Shown: one piece after another, positions 14,494 to 22,978 of the stretch | Layout of the letters: every line of letters starts with the position of its first letter | How positions within the stretch are numbered: position 1 is the stretch's first letter | From: Actinomycetes bacterium | Lineage (GTDB): Bacteria; Actinomycetota; Actinomycetes; Propionibacteriales; Propionibacteriaceae | NCBI GenBank assembly: GCA_023393755.1 | Contig: JAEXCA010000043.1 | Location: forward strand, 1 to 23,490 | Direction of reading: 5' to 3' | Length of the DNA: 23,490 nt | Made by a program: the position numbers and the translations under genes | Notes under the pieces: generated by a model | What the model was told of the DNA's origin: nothing | Database searches by the model: none | What the model saw: the letters and a program-made list of their open reading frames with translations, nothing else

Positions 14494-16020
14494 GTGGCAG
14501 ACCTCCTCCCCAGCAGCATCGGCACCCTCATCCGGGACGCCCGCAAGCAACGCGGGCTGACCCAGCAGCAACTGGCCACCGAGCTCGGCACCAGCCAGAG
14601 CGCGATCCACCGGATCGAATCCGGTGGCCAGAACCTCAGCCTGGAGATGATCAACCGGATCGCCCACGCGCTGGAGAGCCCCCTGATCACCGCCGGACCG
14701 AGCGGGCCGACCAATCTGCGGATCGAGGGCCCGACCACGTTGCGCGGTTCGATCGCGGTGCGGTCGTCGAAGAACGCCGCGGTGGCGCTGCTCTGCGCCG
14801 CGCTGCTCAACCACGGACGCACGGTGCTGCGCGGCATCGCCCAGATCGAGGAGGTGAACCGGCTGGTCGAGGTGCTGACCAGCATCGGGGTCTCCGCGAA
14901 GTGGTCGGCCGACCGCACCGAACTGGAGCTGATCCGCCCGGCCCAGCTGAACCTGGCCGCGATGGACGCCGCCGCCGCCCGCCGGACCCGTTCGATCATC
15001 ATGTTCCTCGGCCCGCTGCTGCACGAGGAGCAGCGGTTCGACCTGCCCTACGCCGGGGGCTGCAACCTCGGCCTGCGGACGATCACCCCGCACCTGCATG
15101 CGCTGCGGAACTTCGGCCTGGAGGTCCGCGCCAGCCAGGGCTTCTACCGCGCCCGGGTGGAGGAACCCCGCGCCGACCGGCGCTCGATCACCCTGATCGA
15201 ACGGGGCGACACCGTGACCGAGAACGTGCTGATGGCGGCCGCCCAGTTCCCCGGGACGACGGTGATCCGCAATGCCAGCGCGAACTACATGGTGCAGGAT
15301 CTGTGCTTCTTCCTGCAGGAGCTCGGGGTCGCCATCGACGGGATCGGCACCACCACCCTGGAGGTGCAGGGCCTGACCCGGATCGAGGCCGACATCACCT
15401 TCGCGCCGTCGGAGGATCCGATCGAGGCGATGAGCCTGGTCACCGCGGCGATCGTCACCCGCAGCGAGCTGACCATCTGCCGGGCGCCGATCGAGTTCCT
15501 GGACATCGAGCTGGCGATCCTGGCCGAGATGGGCCTGCAGTACCGGCTCTCCCCCGAGTACGCCGCGGAGAACGGACGCACCCGGCTGGTCGACCTGACC
15601 GTCCTGCCCTCCGAACTGCATGCCTCATCCGACAAGATCCACGCCATGCCCTTCCCCGGGCTGAACATCGACAACCTGCCCTTCTTCGCCGTGATCGCCG
15701 CGGCTGCCGAGGGCCGCACCCTGATCCACGACTGGGTGTACGAGAACCGGGCGATCCACCTGGTCGACCTCAACAAGCTGGGCGCCGACGTCCAACTGCT
15801 CGACCCGCACCGGATCGTGGTCACCGGGCCGACCCGGTGGCGCGGTCAGGAGATGGTCTGCCCGCAGGCGCTCCGTCCGGCGGTCTGCCTATTGCTGGCC
15901 GCTCTGGCAGCCCGTGGCACCTCGGTGCTGCGCGACGTCTACGTGATCAACCGCGGCTACGAGGACCTGCCCAACCGGCTGAACGCCCTGGGCGCCCGGA
16001 TCGAGGTCTTCAAGGACTGA
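14494..16020 (+). CDS. XRE helix-turn-helix fused to MurA-like UDP-GlcNAc enolpyruvyl transferase
   Basis: A 508-residue two-part protein. Residues 8-63 are an XRE HTH (IGTLIRDARKQRGLTQQQLA, TSQSAIHRIESG). Residues 75-505 are an EPSP-synthase-fold enolpyruvyl transferase resembling MurA, which makes the first committed precursor of peptidoglycan. Key MurA positions are kept: Lys93-Asn94 (SSKNAA), Cys190 (AGGCNLG; the fosfomycin-reactive cysteine), Asp393 (FPGLNIDN) and Arg461 (ALRPA), so catalysis is possible. I recall close full-length homologues in Streptomyces, where the fusion is also present. The real substrate and the role of the HTH are unknown. GTG 14494 follows the leaderless TATGGT-N6 pattern; earlier frames are not conserved. 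Its stop overlaps the ATG of the broken methyltransferase gene. It probably is not the housekeeping murA. Confidence 0.88.
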   Translation: MADLLPSSIGTLIRDARKQRGLTQQQLATELGTSQSAIHRIESGGQNLSLEMINRIAHALESPLITAGPSGPTNLRIEGPTTLRGSIAVRSSKNAAVALLCAALLNHGRTVLRGIAQIEEVNRLVEVLTSIGVSAKWSADRTELELIRPAQLNLAAMDAAAARRTRSIIMFLGPLLHEEQRFDLPYAGGCNLGLRTITPHLHALRNFGLEVRASQGFYRARVEEPRADRRSITLIERGDTVTENVLMAAAQFPGTTVIRNASANYMVQDLCFFLQELGVAIDGIGTTTLEVQGLTRIEADITFAPSEDPIEAMSLVTAAIVTRSELTICRAPIEFLDIELAILAEMGLQYRLSPEYAAENGRTRLVDLTVLPSELHASSDKIHAMPFPGLNIDNLPFFAVIAAAAEGRTLIHDWVYENRAIHLVDLNKLGADVQLLDPHRIVVTGPTRWRGQEMVCPQALRPAVCLLLAALAARGTSVLRDVYVINRGYEDLPNRLNALGARIEVFKD

Positions 16021-16441
16021 TGGACGAGTACCTGACGGTCAACCGGGCGAACTGGGACAGCCGGGCACCGATCCACGCCCGCAACTACGGCGTGAGCAGC
16101 AGCCGTGGCTGACCGGCGCGGGCGCCGCCACCCCGGCGCTCGAACTGCCGTACTTCGAACAGCCGGCGGCGATCGTCTGGCGGGACGAGCGGAGCTACGT
16201 CGGCGACGATCCGGTGGCGTCGCCGGTCAGCATGGAATGGAACCACGGTCTGGCCGAGATCGTGATGGCGGTGCTGGACGCCGGGTTGCGGCTCGAGCTG
16301 CTCGCCGAGTACGACTCCGTGCCCTGGGAGGCGATCCCCGGGCTGATGGCGGCCGACGGACCGTTCGGGGAGTACCGCCTGGCCGACCGTCCGGAACGGC
16401 TGCCGGCCACCTTCACGCTGGTCGCGTCCCGGCCCGCCTGA
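16020..16441 (+). pseudogene. Class I SAM-dependent methyltransferase, internally deleted and frameshifted
   Basis: The first 28 or so codons (MDEYLTVNRANWDSRAPIHA...NYGVSS) are a typical start of an actinobacterial class I methyltransferase. The frame then hits TGA at about 16110. From about 16142, in another frame, the C-terminal third continues: ELPYFEQPAAIVW, then VSMEWNHGLAEIVMAVLDAG, then LLAEYDSVPWEAIPG and the stop at 16439-16441. The middle part with the SAM-binding motif is missing; relatives are about 270 residues, so roughly 440 bp are gone. The remaining 74-codon frame at 16214-16441 should not be taken for a gene. The ATG overlaps the HTH-MurA stop (TGATG), so the intact gene was translationally coupled to it. 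Confidence 0.8.
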
Positions 16442-16444
16442 CGC

Positions 16445-17299
16445 CTACAGGGGGACGACCTCGAACCGGTGGGACGGGGCGACGATCTCCTCCTGGGCGG
16501 CCACCAGGGCCAGTTCGGCGGAGCCGAGATCGGTGGTGCGCTTCAGGACCGAGTAGACGGCGGCGGCGGTCTCGCCCAGCGCGGTCGCGGCGTCGCCCCC
16601 GGAACGCAGGTAGTGCGCCAGGAACAGCGCGGCGGTGATGTCGCCGGAGCCGGTGAAGATCCGTTCCAGCCGCGGCGTCAGCACCTGCCAGGCGCCGGCG
16701 CCGGTGACCACCAGCATGGTCAGGGTGTCGGGCTCGGCGGCAACCCCCTCCACGCTGGTCACCAGGACGACCTCCGGACCGGCCGCCCGCAGCGCGTGCG
16801 CGGCCTCCAGCACCTCGGCCAGACTGTGGGTCTCCCGACCGGTCAGGAAGTCGAGCTCGAACTGGTTGGGGGTGACGATCTGCGCGGCCGGGATCACCCG
16901 ATCGCGCATGAACTCCGGGATCCCGGGACGGACGTAGAACCCGCGCCCGACATCGCCCATCACCGGGTCGCAGCAGTAGATCGCCTCCGGATTGCGCTGC
17001 TTGACCAGCGCGACCGCCTTCAGGATCTCCGCGCCGACCGCCTCGGCGCCCTGGTAGCCCGACAGCACCGCGTCCACGCTCTCCAGCGCGCCGCGCTCGT
17101 CGATACCGAGGATCACCTCGCCGACGTCCGAGGCGGCCAGCAGCGGGCCGCGCCAGGCACCGTAGCCGGTGTGGTTGGAGAAGTGGACGGTGAGGACCGG
17201 CAGCACCTCCACCCCCAGCCGCATCAGCGGGAAGGTGGCGGCGCTGTTGCCCACATGCCCGTAGGCGACGGAGGACTGGATCGACAGAATCGTGGTCAC
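16445..17299 (-). CDS. pdxY: Pyridoxal kinase
   Basis: A 284-residue ribokinase-superfamily kinase that phosphorylates pyridoxal (and related vitamers) to salvage vitamin B6. It begins VTTILSIQSSVAYGHVGNSA and contains YCCDPVMGD, TPNQFELDFLTG and the catalytic GSGD (FTGSGDITAALF), where most relatives have GTGD. Length agrees with E. coli PdxY (287). GTG 17297-17299 is chosen because homologues start at this point and CACAAT lies 6 bases upstream, a near match to a leaderless -10 box; the 82 codons of open frame before it are not protein-like. It ends 3 bases from the methyltransferase remnant and is divergent from the GDPD gene. Confidence 0.93.
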   Translation of the reverse strand: MTTILSIQSSVAYGHVGNSAATFPLMRLGVEVLPVLTVHFSNHTGYGAWRGPLLAASDVGEVILGIDERGALESVDAVLSGYQGAEAVGAEILKAVALVKQRNPEAIYCCDPVMGDVGRGFYVRPGIPEFMRDRVIPAAQIVTPNQFELDFLTGRETHSLAEVLEAAHALRAAGPEVVLVTSVEGVAAEPDTLTMLVVTGAGAWQVLTPRLERIFTGSGDITAALFLAHYLRSGGDAATALGETAAAVYSVLKRTTDLGSAELALVAAQEEIVAPSHRFEVVPL

Positions 17300-17436
17300 C
17301 CGCACATTGTGGGGCCAGCGTCCTCGCGCCGGACGGCGATGCCGATCGGCAAGATTGCGGGCCGCGGCGGGACGGCGCGGCGTGGAGCGACGAGACTGGG
17401 GCGTCGGTCGCCGGCCGTTCGGCATACAGTGCCACG

Positions 17437-18225
17437 GTGACCTCTCGGCAGCGTGACCGGGCACCCGGGCATCCCTTCTTCGCCACCGGCTTCCAGGCCT
17501 TCGCCCACCGCGGCGGGAGCTGGCCGGGTGTCGGGGAGAACTCACTGGCCGCCTTCGCCCGCGCGAGCGAGGCGGGCTTCTCCTACCTGGAGACCGACGT
17601 CCACGTCACCGCCGACGACGCCCTGGTCGCCTTCCACGACGACTCGCTGGAGCGGGTGACCGATGGCCACGGCCTGATCGCCGACCACACCGTCGCCGAG
17701 CTGGCCGAGCTGCGGATCGGTGGCAGCGATCGCATCCCGCTGCTCGCCGAGCTGCTGGAGCAGTTCCCCGGCGCGCGGTTCAACATCGATCTGAAGGCGC
17801 CCGGCGCGGTCGGCTCCCTGGCTGACCTGTTGCGGCGGACCGGGGCGCAGCAGCGGGTCTGCGTGAGTTCGTTCTCGCTGGCGAGGATCTCCGCCTTCCG
17901 CCGGCTCGCCCCCGAGGTGGCGACCGGGCTGAGCCGGGCCGGGGTGCTGCTGCTGTGGCTCGGCCTGCCCGGGCTGACCCGGCTGCTGCGCGGCCAGGCG
18001 GCGCAGGTGCCCCGCCGGGCCTGGGGCGACCGGATCCCGCTGGTCACCCGCCGTTTCGTCAGCACCGCCCATCGGCACGGCATCCGGGTGCACGTCTGGA
18101 CGATCAACGACGCCTCCACCATGGACAACCTGATCGACCTCGGCGTGGACGGTATCGTGACCGACCAGCCGGCCCTGCTGCGGACGGTCCTGGAACAGCG
18201 CGGTTTGTGGGAGGAAGAACGATGA
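17437..18225 (+). CDS. Glycerophosphodiester phosphodiesterase
   Basis: A 262-residue GDPD-family TIM-barrel enzyme that hydrolyses glycerophosphodiesters from phospholipid turnover to glycerol-3-phosphate and an alcohol. Catalytic and metal residues are visible: His24-Arg25 (AHRGG), Glu52 and Asp54 (YLETDVHVT), and His67 (AFHDDS). It closes with VWTINDASTMDNLIDLGVDG and VTDQPALL. There is no signal peptide, so it is cytosolic; a hydrophobic stretch near 165-180 (VLLLWLGLPGLTRLL) may touch the membrane. The GTG start lies 6 bases after TACAGT (leaderless). Its stop overlaps the MFS gene start by 4 bases (ATGA), suggesting that the transporter supplies or clears related compounds. Confidence 0.93.
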   Translation: MTSRQRDRAPGHPFFATGFQAFAHRGGSWPGVGENSLAAFARASEAGFSYLETDVHVTADDALVAFHDDSLERVTDGHGLIADHTVAELAELRIGGSDRIPLLAELLEQFPGARFNIDLKAPGAVGSLADLLRRTGAQQRVCVSSFSLARISAFRRLAPEVATGLSRAGVLLLWLGLPGLTRLLRGQAAQVPRRAWGDRIPLVTRRFVSTAHRHGIRVHVWTINDASTMDNLIDLGVDGIVTDQPALLRTVLEQRGLWEEER

Positions 18226-19592
18226 CGGACAACCAGTCCCCCGGCTCGAACCCCGCGTGGGAGCAGTCGGCAGCCACCGGTCGGCAGGTGCGCTCCTGGG
18301 CGATGTGGGACTGGGCCACCCAGCCGTTCAACTCCGTGATCCTCACCTTCGTCTGGGCGCCGCTGTTCCTGATCTCCACCAACCTGTTGCCGCCCGAGAT
18401 CGCTGCCCTGCCCGAGGGCGATCCGGTCCTCGATCGCGCCCTGGCGGAGCTCTCCGCGAACTACGGGCTGGTCTCCACCCTGGCCGGCGTGGCCATCTTC
18501 CTGCTCGCCCCGGTGCTGGGGCAGCGGGCCGACACCGCCGGCTACAAGAAGCGGGGGCTGCTGATCGCCACCGCGGCGCTGGCGCTGATCCAGTTCGCGC
18601 TGTTCTTCGTCCAGGCCGATCCGACCTTCTTCTGGTACGGCGCCATCATGCTGGCGCTGGGCGCGGTGGTCTCCGAGATCGCCGGGGTGAACTACAACGC
18701 CATGCTGGTGCAGGTCTCCGACCGGCACACCGTCGGCAAGGTGAGCGGTCTGGGCTGGGGGCTGGGCTACATCGGCGGCATCCTCGCCCTGGTGATCGTG
18801 GTGGTCCTCACCCAGCTGAAGTGGTTCGGGATGGACACCTCCAACGGCATGGCCTACCGGCTGATCGCGGTCGGCTGCGCGGTGTGGACGGTGGTGTTCA
18901 GCATTCCGATCTTCCGCAACGTGCCGGAGTCGGCGCCGCGCGAGGATCGCGAGAAGGTCGGCTTCCTGGCCAGCTACCGGGTGCTGGTGGGCGACATCGT
19001 CGCCCTGTTCCGCAATCACCGCTCCACCTTCTGGTTCCTGATCGCCAGCGCGGTCTACCGCGACGGGCTGGCGGGGGTGTTCGCCTTCGGCGGCGTCCTG
19101 GCCGCGGTCTCCTTCGGCTTCTCGCCCACCGAGGTGATGATCTTCGGCATCGCGCTGAACCTGGTGGCGGGGCTGTCGACCATCGTCGCCGGCCGGCTGG
19201 ACGACCGGTTCGGCCCGCGCGCGGTGATCGTCACCGCCCTGTGCCTGCTGGTCGGCAGCTGCCTGTTCGTCTTCGCCTTCCGGGACGGCGGCAAGCTGAT
19301 CTTCTGGATCGGCGGCATGGTGCTCTCGGCGGCGGTCGGCCCCGCGCAGGCCGCCAGCCGGTCGCTGCTGGCCCGGGTCACCCCGATCGGCATGCAGGGC
19401 GAGATCTTCGGTCTCTACGCCACCACCGGACGGGTGGTGAGCTTCCTCTCCCCCGCGCTGTGGACGCTGTTCATCGCCCTCGGCGGCGCCACCTACTGGG
19501 GCATCCTGGGCATCACGATCGTGCTCGCCCTCGGCCTGGTGCTGTTGTTGTTGGTAAGGCTGCCCAAGTACGTCCGCCCGTCCAGGCAGTGA
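18222..19592 (+). CDS. MFS transporter, UMF1/Atg22-like
   Basis: A 456-residue integral membrane protein with about 12 hydrophobic helices. The N-terminal signature WAMWDWATQPFNSVILTF and the loop GQRADTAGYKKRG mark the UMF1/Atg22-like branch of the major facilitator superfamily, named after the yeast vacuolar amino-acid effluxer. The bacterial substrate is unknown. A large loop around residues 225-265 (FRNVPESAPREDREKVGF) links the two halves. The ATG is preceded by GAGGAAG and overlaps the GDPD stop, so the two form an operon. Confidence 0.9.
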   Translation: MTDNQSPGSNPAWEQSAATGRQVRSWAMWDWATQPFNSVILTFVWAPLFLISTNLLPPEIAALPEGDPVLDRALAELSANYGLVSTLAGVAIFLLAPVLGQRADTAGYKKRGLLIATAALALIQFALFFVQADPTFFWYGAIMLALGAVVSEIAGVNYNAMLVQVSDRHTVGKVSGLGWGLGYIGGILALVIVVVLTQLKWFGMDTSNGMAYRLIAVGCAVWTVVFSIPIFRNVPESAPREDREKVGFLASYRVLVGDIVALFRNHRSTFWFLIASAVYRDGLAGVFAFGGVLAAVSFGFSPTEVMIFGIALNLVAGLSTIVAGRLDDRFGPRAVIVTALCLLVGSCLFVFAFRDGGKLIFWIGGMVLSAAVGPAQAASRSLLARVTPIGMQGEIFGLYATTGRVVSFLSPALWTLFIALGGATYWGILGITIVLALGLVLLLLVRLPKYVRPSRQ

Positions 19593-19648
19593 CGCGGTTG
19601 CCCCGTCCGACTACGGTGGAGGTATCCCACGGCAGTCAGGAGTAGACG

Positions 19649-19987
19649 ATGGCAGATCGCGCACTGCGAGGCTCCGGCCTCGGCTCGAAGAGCTACGCCG
19701 ACGGCCAGGGCGTGGAACTCGCCCCCCGGCTCGAGGTCGGCTTCGACTGTCCCAACGATCACCACTTCGAGGTGGTCTTCGCCGCCGAGGCGGAGCTGCC
19801 CACCGAGTGGGAGTGCCCCAAGTGCGGCGAACTCTCCCGCCGCAGCGACGGCGTGGAGCCCGAGGTCAAGGCGACCAAGCCGCCGCGCACCCACTGGGAC
19901 ATGCTGCGGGAGCGTCGCTCGATCGAGGAGCTCGAGGAACTGCTCGCCGAACGGCTGGACGAGATCCGCAACGAGCCGCACGCCTAG
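19649..19987 (+). CDS. rbpA: RNA polymerase-binding protein RbpA
   Basis: A 112-residue actinobacterial transcription activator that binds RNA polymerase and group 1/2 sigma factors and stabilises the open promoter complex. It has the N-terminal tail (MADRALRGSGLGSKSYADG), a central core with Cys34, His38, Cys56 and Cys59, the zinc-ligand set described for Streptomyces RbpA and absent from the mycobacterial protein, a basic linker (KATKPPRTHWDMLRERR) and the sigma-interacting helix (SIEELEELLAERLDEI). AGGAG lies 6 bases before ATG. A possible -10 (TACGGT, 19612-19617) is upstream. It converges on fxsA. Confidence 0.97.
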   Translation: MADRALRGSGLGSKSYADGQGVELAPRLEVGFDCPNDHHFEVVFAAEAELPTEWECPKCGELSRRSDGVEPEVKATKPPRTHWDMLRERRSIEELEELLAERLDEIRNEPHA

Positions 19988-19992
19988 CGAAC

Positions 19993-20046
19993 CGCTGATC
20001 AATGCGCTTGGCTCAGGGATCGTCCGGTGCGTTGATCAGCGTTTCC
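19993..20046. terminator. Inverted repeat between rbpA and fxsA, likely terminator
   Basis: CGCTGATCAA (19993-20002) and its exact complement TTGATCAGCG (20032-20041) can form a 10-bp stem right after the rbpA stop, followed by TTTCCC. The 29-base loop is long, so it may be a two-way barrier between convergent transcripts rather than a classic intrinsic terminator. Confidence 0.55.
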
Positions 20047-20094
20047 CTAGCTCGCGGGCCGGCCGAGGAACGGTCCGGCCTCAGCCGGGGTCGG

Positions 20095-20592
20095 TCAGCG
20101 TTCGACCTCGCCCTGGATCACGGTCGGGTCGGACGCCGGGACGTCCACCGTCTCGCCCCGGATCACCAGCGGATCGCTGCCCGAGCGGGCGACGCTGCGG
20201 GCCAGCACGAAGGCCAGGAAGCGGCGGATCAGCGGCCGGGTGAACGGCAGGATCATCACCAGCCCGACCAGGTCGGTGAGGAAGCCGGGCAGCATCAGCA
20301 GGATGCCGCCGACCAGCACCAGCGCCGCGTCCGCCAGCCGTCCGGTGGGCAGCTGGCCGCTGCCGAAGGCGTTCACCAGGGCGCTCCAGGCCTTCGCGCC
20401 CTCGCGGCGCATCATCACCGCGCCGACCACGGCGCTCACCACCAGCAGGGCGAGCGTCGGCCACAGCCCGAGCAGGCCGCCGACCGTGGTCACCACCCAG
20501 AACTCGGCGATCGGGACGGCGATGAAGGCGATCAGCAGGGCCCACCCCAGAAGCTGGCGGGTCCGCTGCGATGCGGGACCTCGGGTCGTCAC
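20095..20592 (-). CDS. fxsA: FxsA family membrane protein
   Basis: A 165-residue FxsA-family protein. In E. coli, FxsA overproduction relieves exclusion of phage T7 by the F plasmid; the cellular role is not known. Hydrophobic segments lie at about 15-32, 41-60 and 88-118, including the family motif LLMLPGFLTDLVGL (98-111). The C-terminal tail is polar (VDVPASDPTVIQGEVER). The GTG start has a good GGAGG and overlaps the ppm stop by 4 bases (GTGA), making it the last gene of the lnt-ppm-fxsA operon. Confidence 0.92.
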   Translation of the reverse strand: MTTRGPASQRTRQLLGWALLIAFIAVPIAEFWVVTTVGGLLGLWPTLALLVVSAVVGAVMMRREGAKAWSALVNAFGSGQLPTGRLADAALVLVGGILLMLPGFLTDLVGLVMILPFTRPLIRRFLAFVLARSVARSGSDPLVIRGETVDVPASDPTVIQGEVER

Positions 20593-21341
20593 TGCTTCCT
20601 CCTTCCGGTCACCAGGGCCTTGAGCTGGCCGAGGCGATAGGCGATCCCCCACCGGGTGACCAGCAGGAGCGCCTCGATGAAGATCCGGCGGCTCATCTTG
20701 GAATCCCCGAGTTCGCGGTCGGCGAACTCGATCGGCACCTCGGCCACGGTGAAGCCGTTGCGCACCGCGCGCCAGGCCAGTTCCACCTGGAAGCCGTAGC
20801 CGCGGGCCTCCATCTCGTCCAGTCCCATGCCGCGCAGCGTGGTCGCCCGCCAGGCGGCGAAACCGCCGGTGGCGTCCTTGACCGGGATGCCCAGCCACAG
20901 CCGCACCCACAGGCTGCCCCCGCGGGAGATCAGTTCCCGCGACTTGGGCCAGTTCACCACCCGCCCGCCGGGCACCCAGCGGGAGCCCTTGACGGCGTCG
21001 GCGGTCTCCAGCCGGGCCAGCAGCCGCGGGACGTCCTCAGGACGGTGGGAGCCGTCGGCGTCGTGCTCGATCAGCACCTCGTAGCCCCGCTCCAGCCCCC
21101 AGCCGAACCCCGCCAGGTAGGCGCCGCCGAGCCCGTCCTTCACCGTCCGGTGCAGCACCTGGAGCTGCGGATCCGAGGCCGCGAGCTCGTCGGCGAGCCG
21201 GCCGGTGCCGTCGGGTGAGTTGTCGTCCACGACCAGGATGTCCACCGCCGGGGCCGCTGCCCGCAGCCGTGCGGTGATCGGGCCGAGATTGGCTGCCTCG
21301 TTGTACGTCGGGATGATGACCAGTATGCGGTCGAACGACAC
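20589..21341 (-). CDS. ppm: Polyprenol monophosphomannose synthase
   Basis: A 250-residue family-2 glycosyltransferase that moves mannose from GDP-mannose to polyprenyl phosphate on the cytosolic face of the membrane. The product is the mannose donor for lipoglycans and protein O-mannosylation in actinobacteria. Motifs: IIPTYNEAANLG, VVDDNSPDGTG, metal-binding DADGSH (94-99), and the acceptor-side segment GFQVELAWRAVRNGFTVAEV. No membrane anchor is fused. In M. tuberculosis this domain is the C-terminal part of Ppm1, joined to an Lnt domain; here lnt is a separate gene 49 bases upstream, as in M. smegmatis. GTG 21341 is chosen because GGAG lies 5 bases before it and family members begin RILVIIPTYNE close by. 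Confidence 0.93.
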   Translation of the reverse strand: MSFDRILVIIPTYNEAANLGPITARLRAAAPAVDILVVDDNSPDGTGRLADELAASDPQLQVLHRTVKDGLGGAYLAGFGWGLERGYEVLIEHDADGSHRPEDVPRLLARLETADAVKGSRWVPGGRVVNWPKSRELISRGGSLWVRLWLGIPVKDATGGFAAWRATTLRGMGLDEMEARGYGFQVELAWRAVRNGFTVAEVPIEFADRELGDSKMSRRIFIEALLLVTRWGIAYRLGQLKALVTGRRKQ

Positions 21342-21390
21342 GGTGGCTCCATCGTCAGGCTCCTTGGGCACTCCATTGTGCCAGCCGGCA

Positions 21391-22944
21391 TCAACCGTCC
21401 GCGCGCCGCCGCCGGTCCACCACCAGGCCTGCTCCGGCCAGCAGCAGGACGGCCAGCACGGCACCGAACTCGATCACGGGTGCCACCGAGGTCGCCGGCG
21501 TCGGACCCTCGCGCAGCGGCAGTTCGACCACCCCGGAGGCCGCCCCCGGGTCGGAGACCGAGAACTCCACGCCGCCGTCGGCGCGGATCAGGCCGGAGAC
21601 GCCGCTGGTGGTCACCACCAGCATCTCCCGGCGGAGTTCGGCGGCCCGGGCGCGGGTGATGGCGAACTGCTGCTGGATCTGGCCGGTGCCCTGGTACATC
21701 GCGTTGCTGCTCTGCACCACCAGCACCTGCCCGCCGTACCGGACGGTGTCGTAGACGATGCCGTCGAAGGAGACGTCGTAGCAGATCAGCACGCCCAGCG
21801 GGTACTCCCCGGCGGCCGAGCGGGCGGGCAGCACGCCCGGCTCGGTCCCCCGGATGGACTGCGGCCCGACGTAGCTCAGCTTCGGGATCAGCGGCAGCAG
21901 GATGTCGCGGAACGGCACGAACTCCCCGAACGGGACGATCCCCCGCTTGATGTACCGGGCCAGCTCGCCCGCCACCGGGTCCAGCCACAGCGAGGCGGTC
22001 TGCCGCTCGTCCTCGCCCGGGCCGCTCAGGATGGTGCCGACCAGGATCGGCATGCCGGCCACGTCGAGCGCCTGACGCACCATCGCCGCGGTGGGCGCGT
22101 CGTAGTGGGGGTCGAGGTCGGTGCCGTTCTCCGGCCAGATCACGAAGTCGGGGCGCGGCACCTCGCCCCGCTCCACCCGCTGGAACAGCGCGACGGTCTC
22201 GGCCAGGTGGTTGGTCGTGGTGGTGCGCGGCGGTCCGATGCCGTACACCCCGCCGCCCGGGGCGCCGCCCTGCACCCAGCCGATGGCGGAGGTCGCACCG
22301 GTGGCCGGGCCGGGCGGGATCAGGGCGCCCGCGGCGGTGCCCAGGGAGATGGCCAGCAGGCCGGCCACGGTGCCGGCCAGGCGCCGCCGGATCGTTCCCG
22401 GACGGGCCAGCCACCCGTCCAGCAGCCAGAGCAGGCTCTGGCCGAGCAGCGCGACCACCAGGCTGACCCCCGCCACCCCGATCACCGGGTAGAGGCCGGC
22501 CAGCGGGGCGTCGGTCATGGTGTAGCCCAGCCGCATCCAGCCGAAGCCGTCGAACGGCCAGCGGGAGATCAGCGCCTCCACCGCCACCCAGCCGGCGGCC
22601 ACCCCGACCGGCCACAGGGCCAGCCGTCGCAGCGCGAAGATCAGCCCGGCCAGCAGCACGTAGAGCAGCGAGGTGACCAGGACGATCCCGATCAGGGCGT
22701 CGACGAAGATCGCCCGCATCCAGCTCAGCCCCAGGCCCATGTACCCCAGCCCGTAGCAGAAGCCGAGCAGCAGGGCCTGGCGGAGCCGTCGCGCGCCGAG
22801 GACGACCAGCGACAGCCCGGCGATCCCGGGGAACAGCAGCGGCCACCAGGCGAAGGGCTCGAACCCGAGCGCGGTGGCGACGCCGGCGAGGATCGCCAGC
22901 CCGGCGCGCAGGCCGAGGTGCGCCCGTCCCACCCGCTCAATCAC
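21391..22944 (-). CDS. lnt: Apolipoprotein N-acyltransferase
   Basis: A membrane enzyme that adds the third acyl chain to lipoproteins. Five or more N-terminal helices are followed by a nitrilase-type domain (about 235-485) and a last helix. Catalytic residues are present: Glu in VIWPENGTD, Lys in YIKRGIVPFGEFVPF and Cys in VLICYDVSF, where E. coli has ICYEIAF. The start is debatable. GTG 22942-22944 (517 residues) has TATGCT 7 bases upstream, fitting the leaderless pattern; the ATG four codons earlier (22954-22956) falls inside that hexamer and has no ribosome-binding site. It leads the operon with ppm and fxsA. Gram-positive Lnt acts on lipoproteins such as that encoded at 9263-9692, were it intact. 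Confidence 0.93.
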   Translation of the reverse strand: MIERVGRAHLGLRAGLAILAGVATALGFEPFAWWPLLFPGIAGLSLVVLGARRLRQALLLGFCYGLGYMGLGLSWMRAIFVDALIGIVLVTSLLYVLLAGLIFALRRLALWPVGVAAGWVAVEALISRWPFDGFGWMRLGYTMTDAPLAGLYPVIGVAGVSLVVALLGQSLLWLLDGWLARPGTIRRRLAGTVAGLLAISLGTAAGALIPPGPATGATSAIGWVQGGAPGGGVYGIGPPRTTTTNHLAETVALFQRVERGEVPRPDFVIWPENGTDLDPHYDAPTAAMVRQALDVAGMPILVGTILSGPGEDERQTASLWLDPVAGELARYIKRGIVPFGEFVPFRDILLPLIPKLSYVGPQSIRGTEPGVLPARSAAGEYPLGVLICYDVSFDGIVYDTVRYGGQVLVVQSSNAMYQGTGQIQQQFAITRARAAELRREMLVVTTSGVSGLIRADGGVEFSVSDPGAASGVVELPLREGPTPATSVAPVIEFGAVLAVLLLAGAGLVVDRRRRADG

Positions 22945-22978
22945 GTGGTTGAGCATAGGCGCATGGGACGATGGCCCC
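22945..22978. promoter_or_regulatory. Compact divergent promoter region lnt / 5'-3' exonuclease
   Basis: Only 34 bases separate the two divergent starts. Leftward, TATGCT (22957-22952) is 7 bases before the lnt GTG. Rightward, GACGAT (22967-22972), a near match to TANNNT, is 6 bases before the exonuclease ATG. Both transcripts would be leaderless and each -35 region would overlap the other promoter. Confidence 0.4.

Noticed and set aside
16214..16441. Stand-alone 75-residue gene
   Set aside because: It is the C-terminal end of the deleted methyltransferase; similar sequence starts in-frame well before this ATG and there is no ribosome-binding site.
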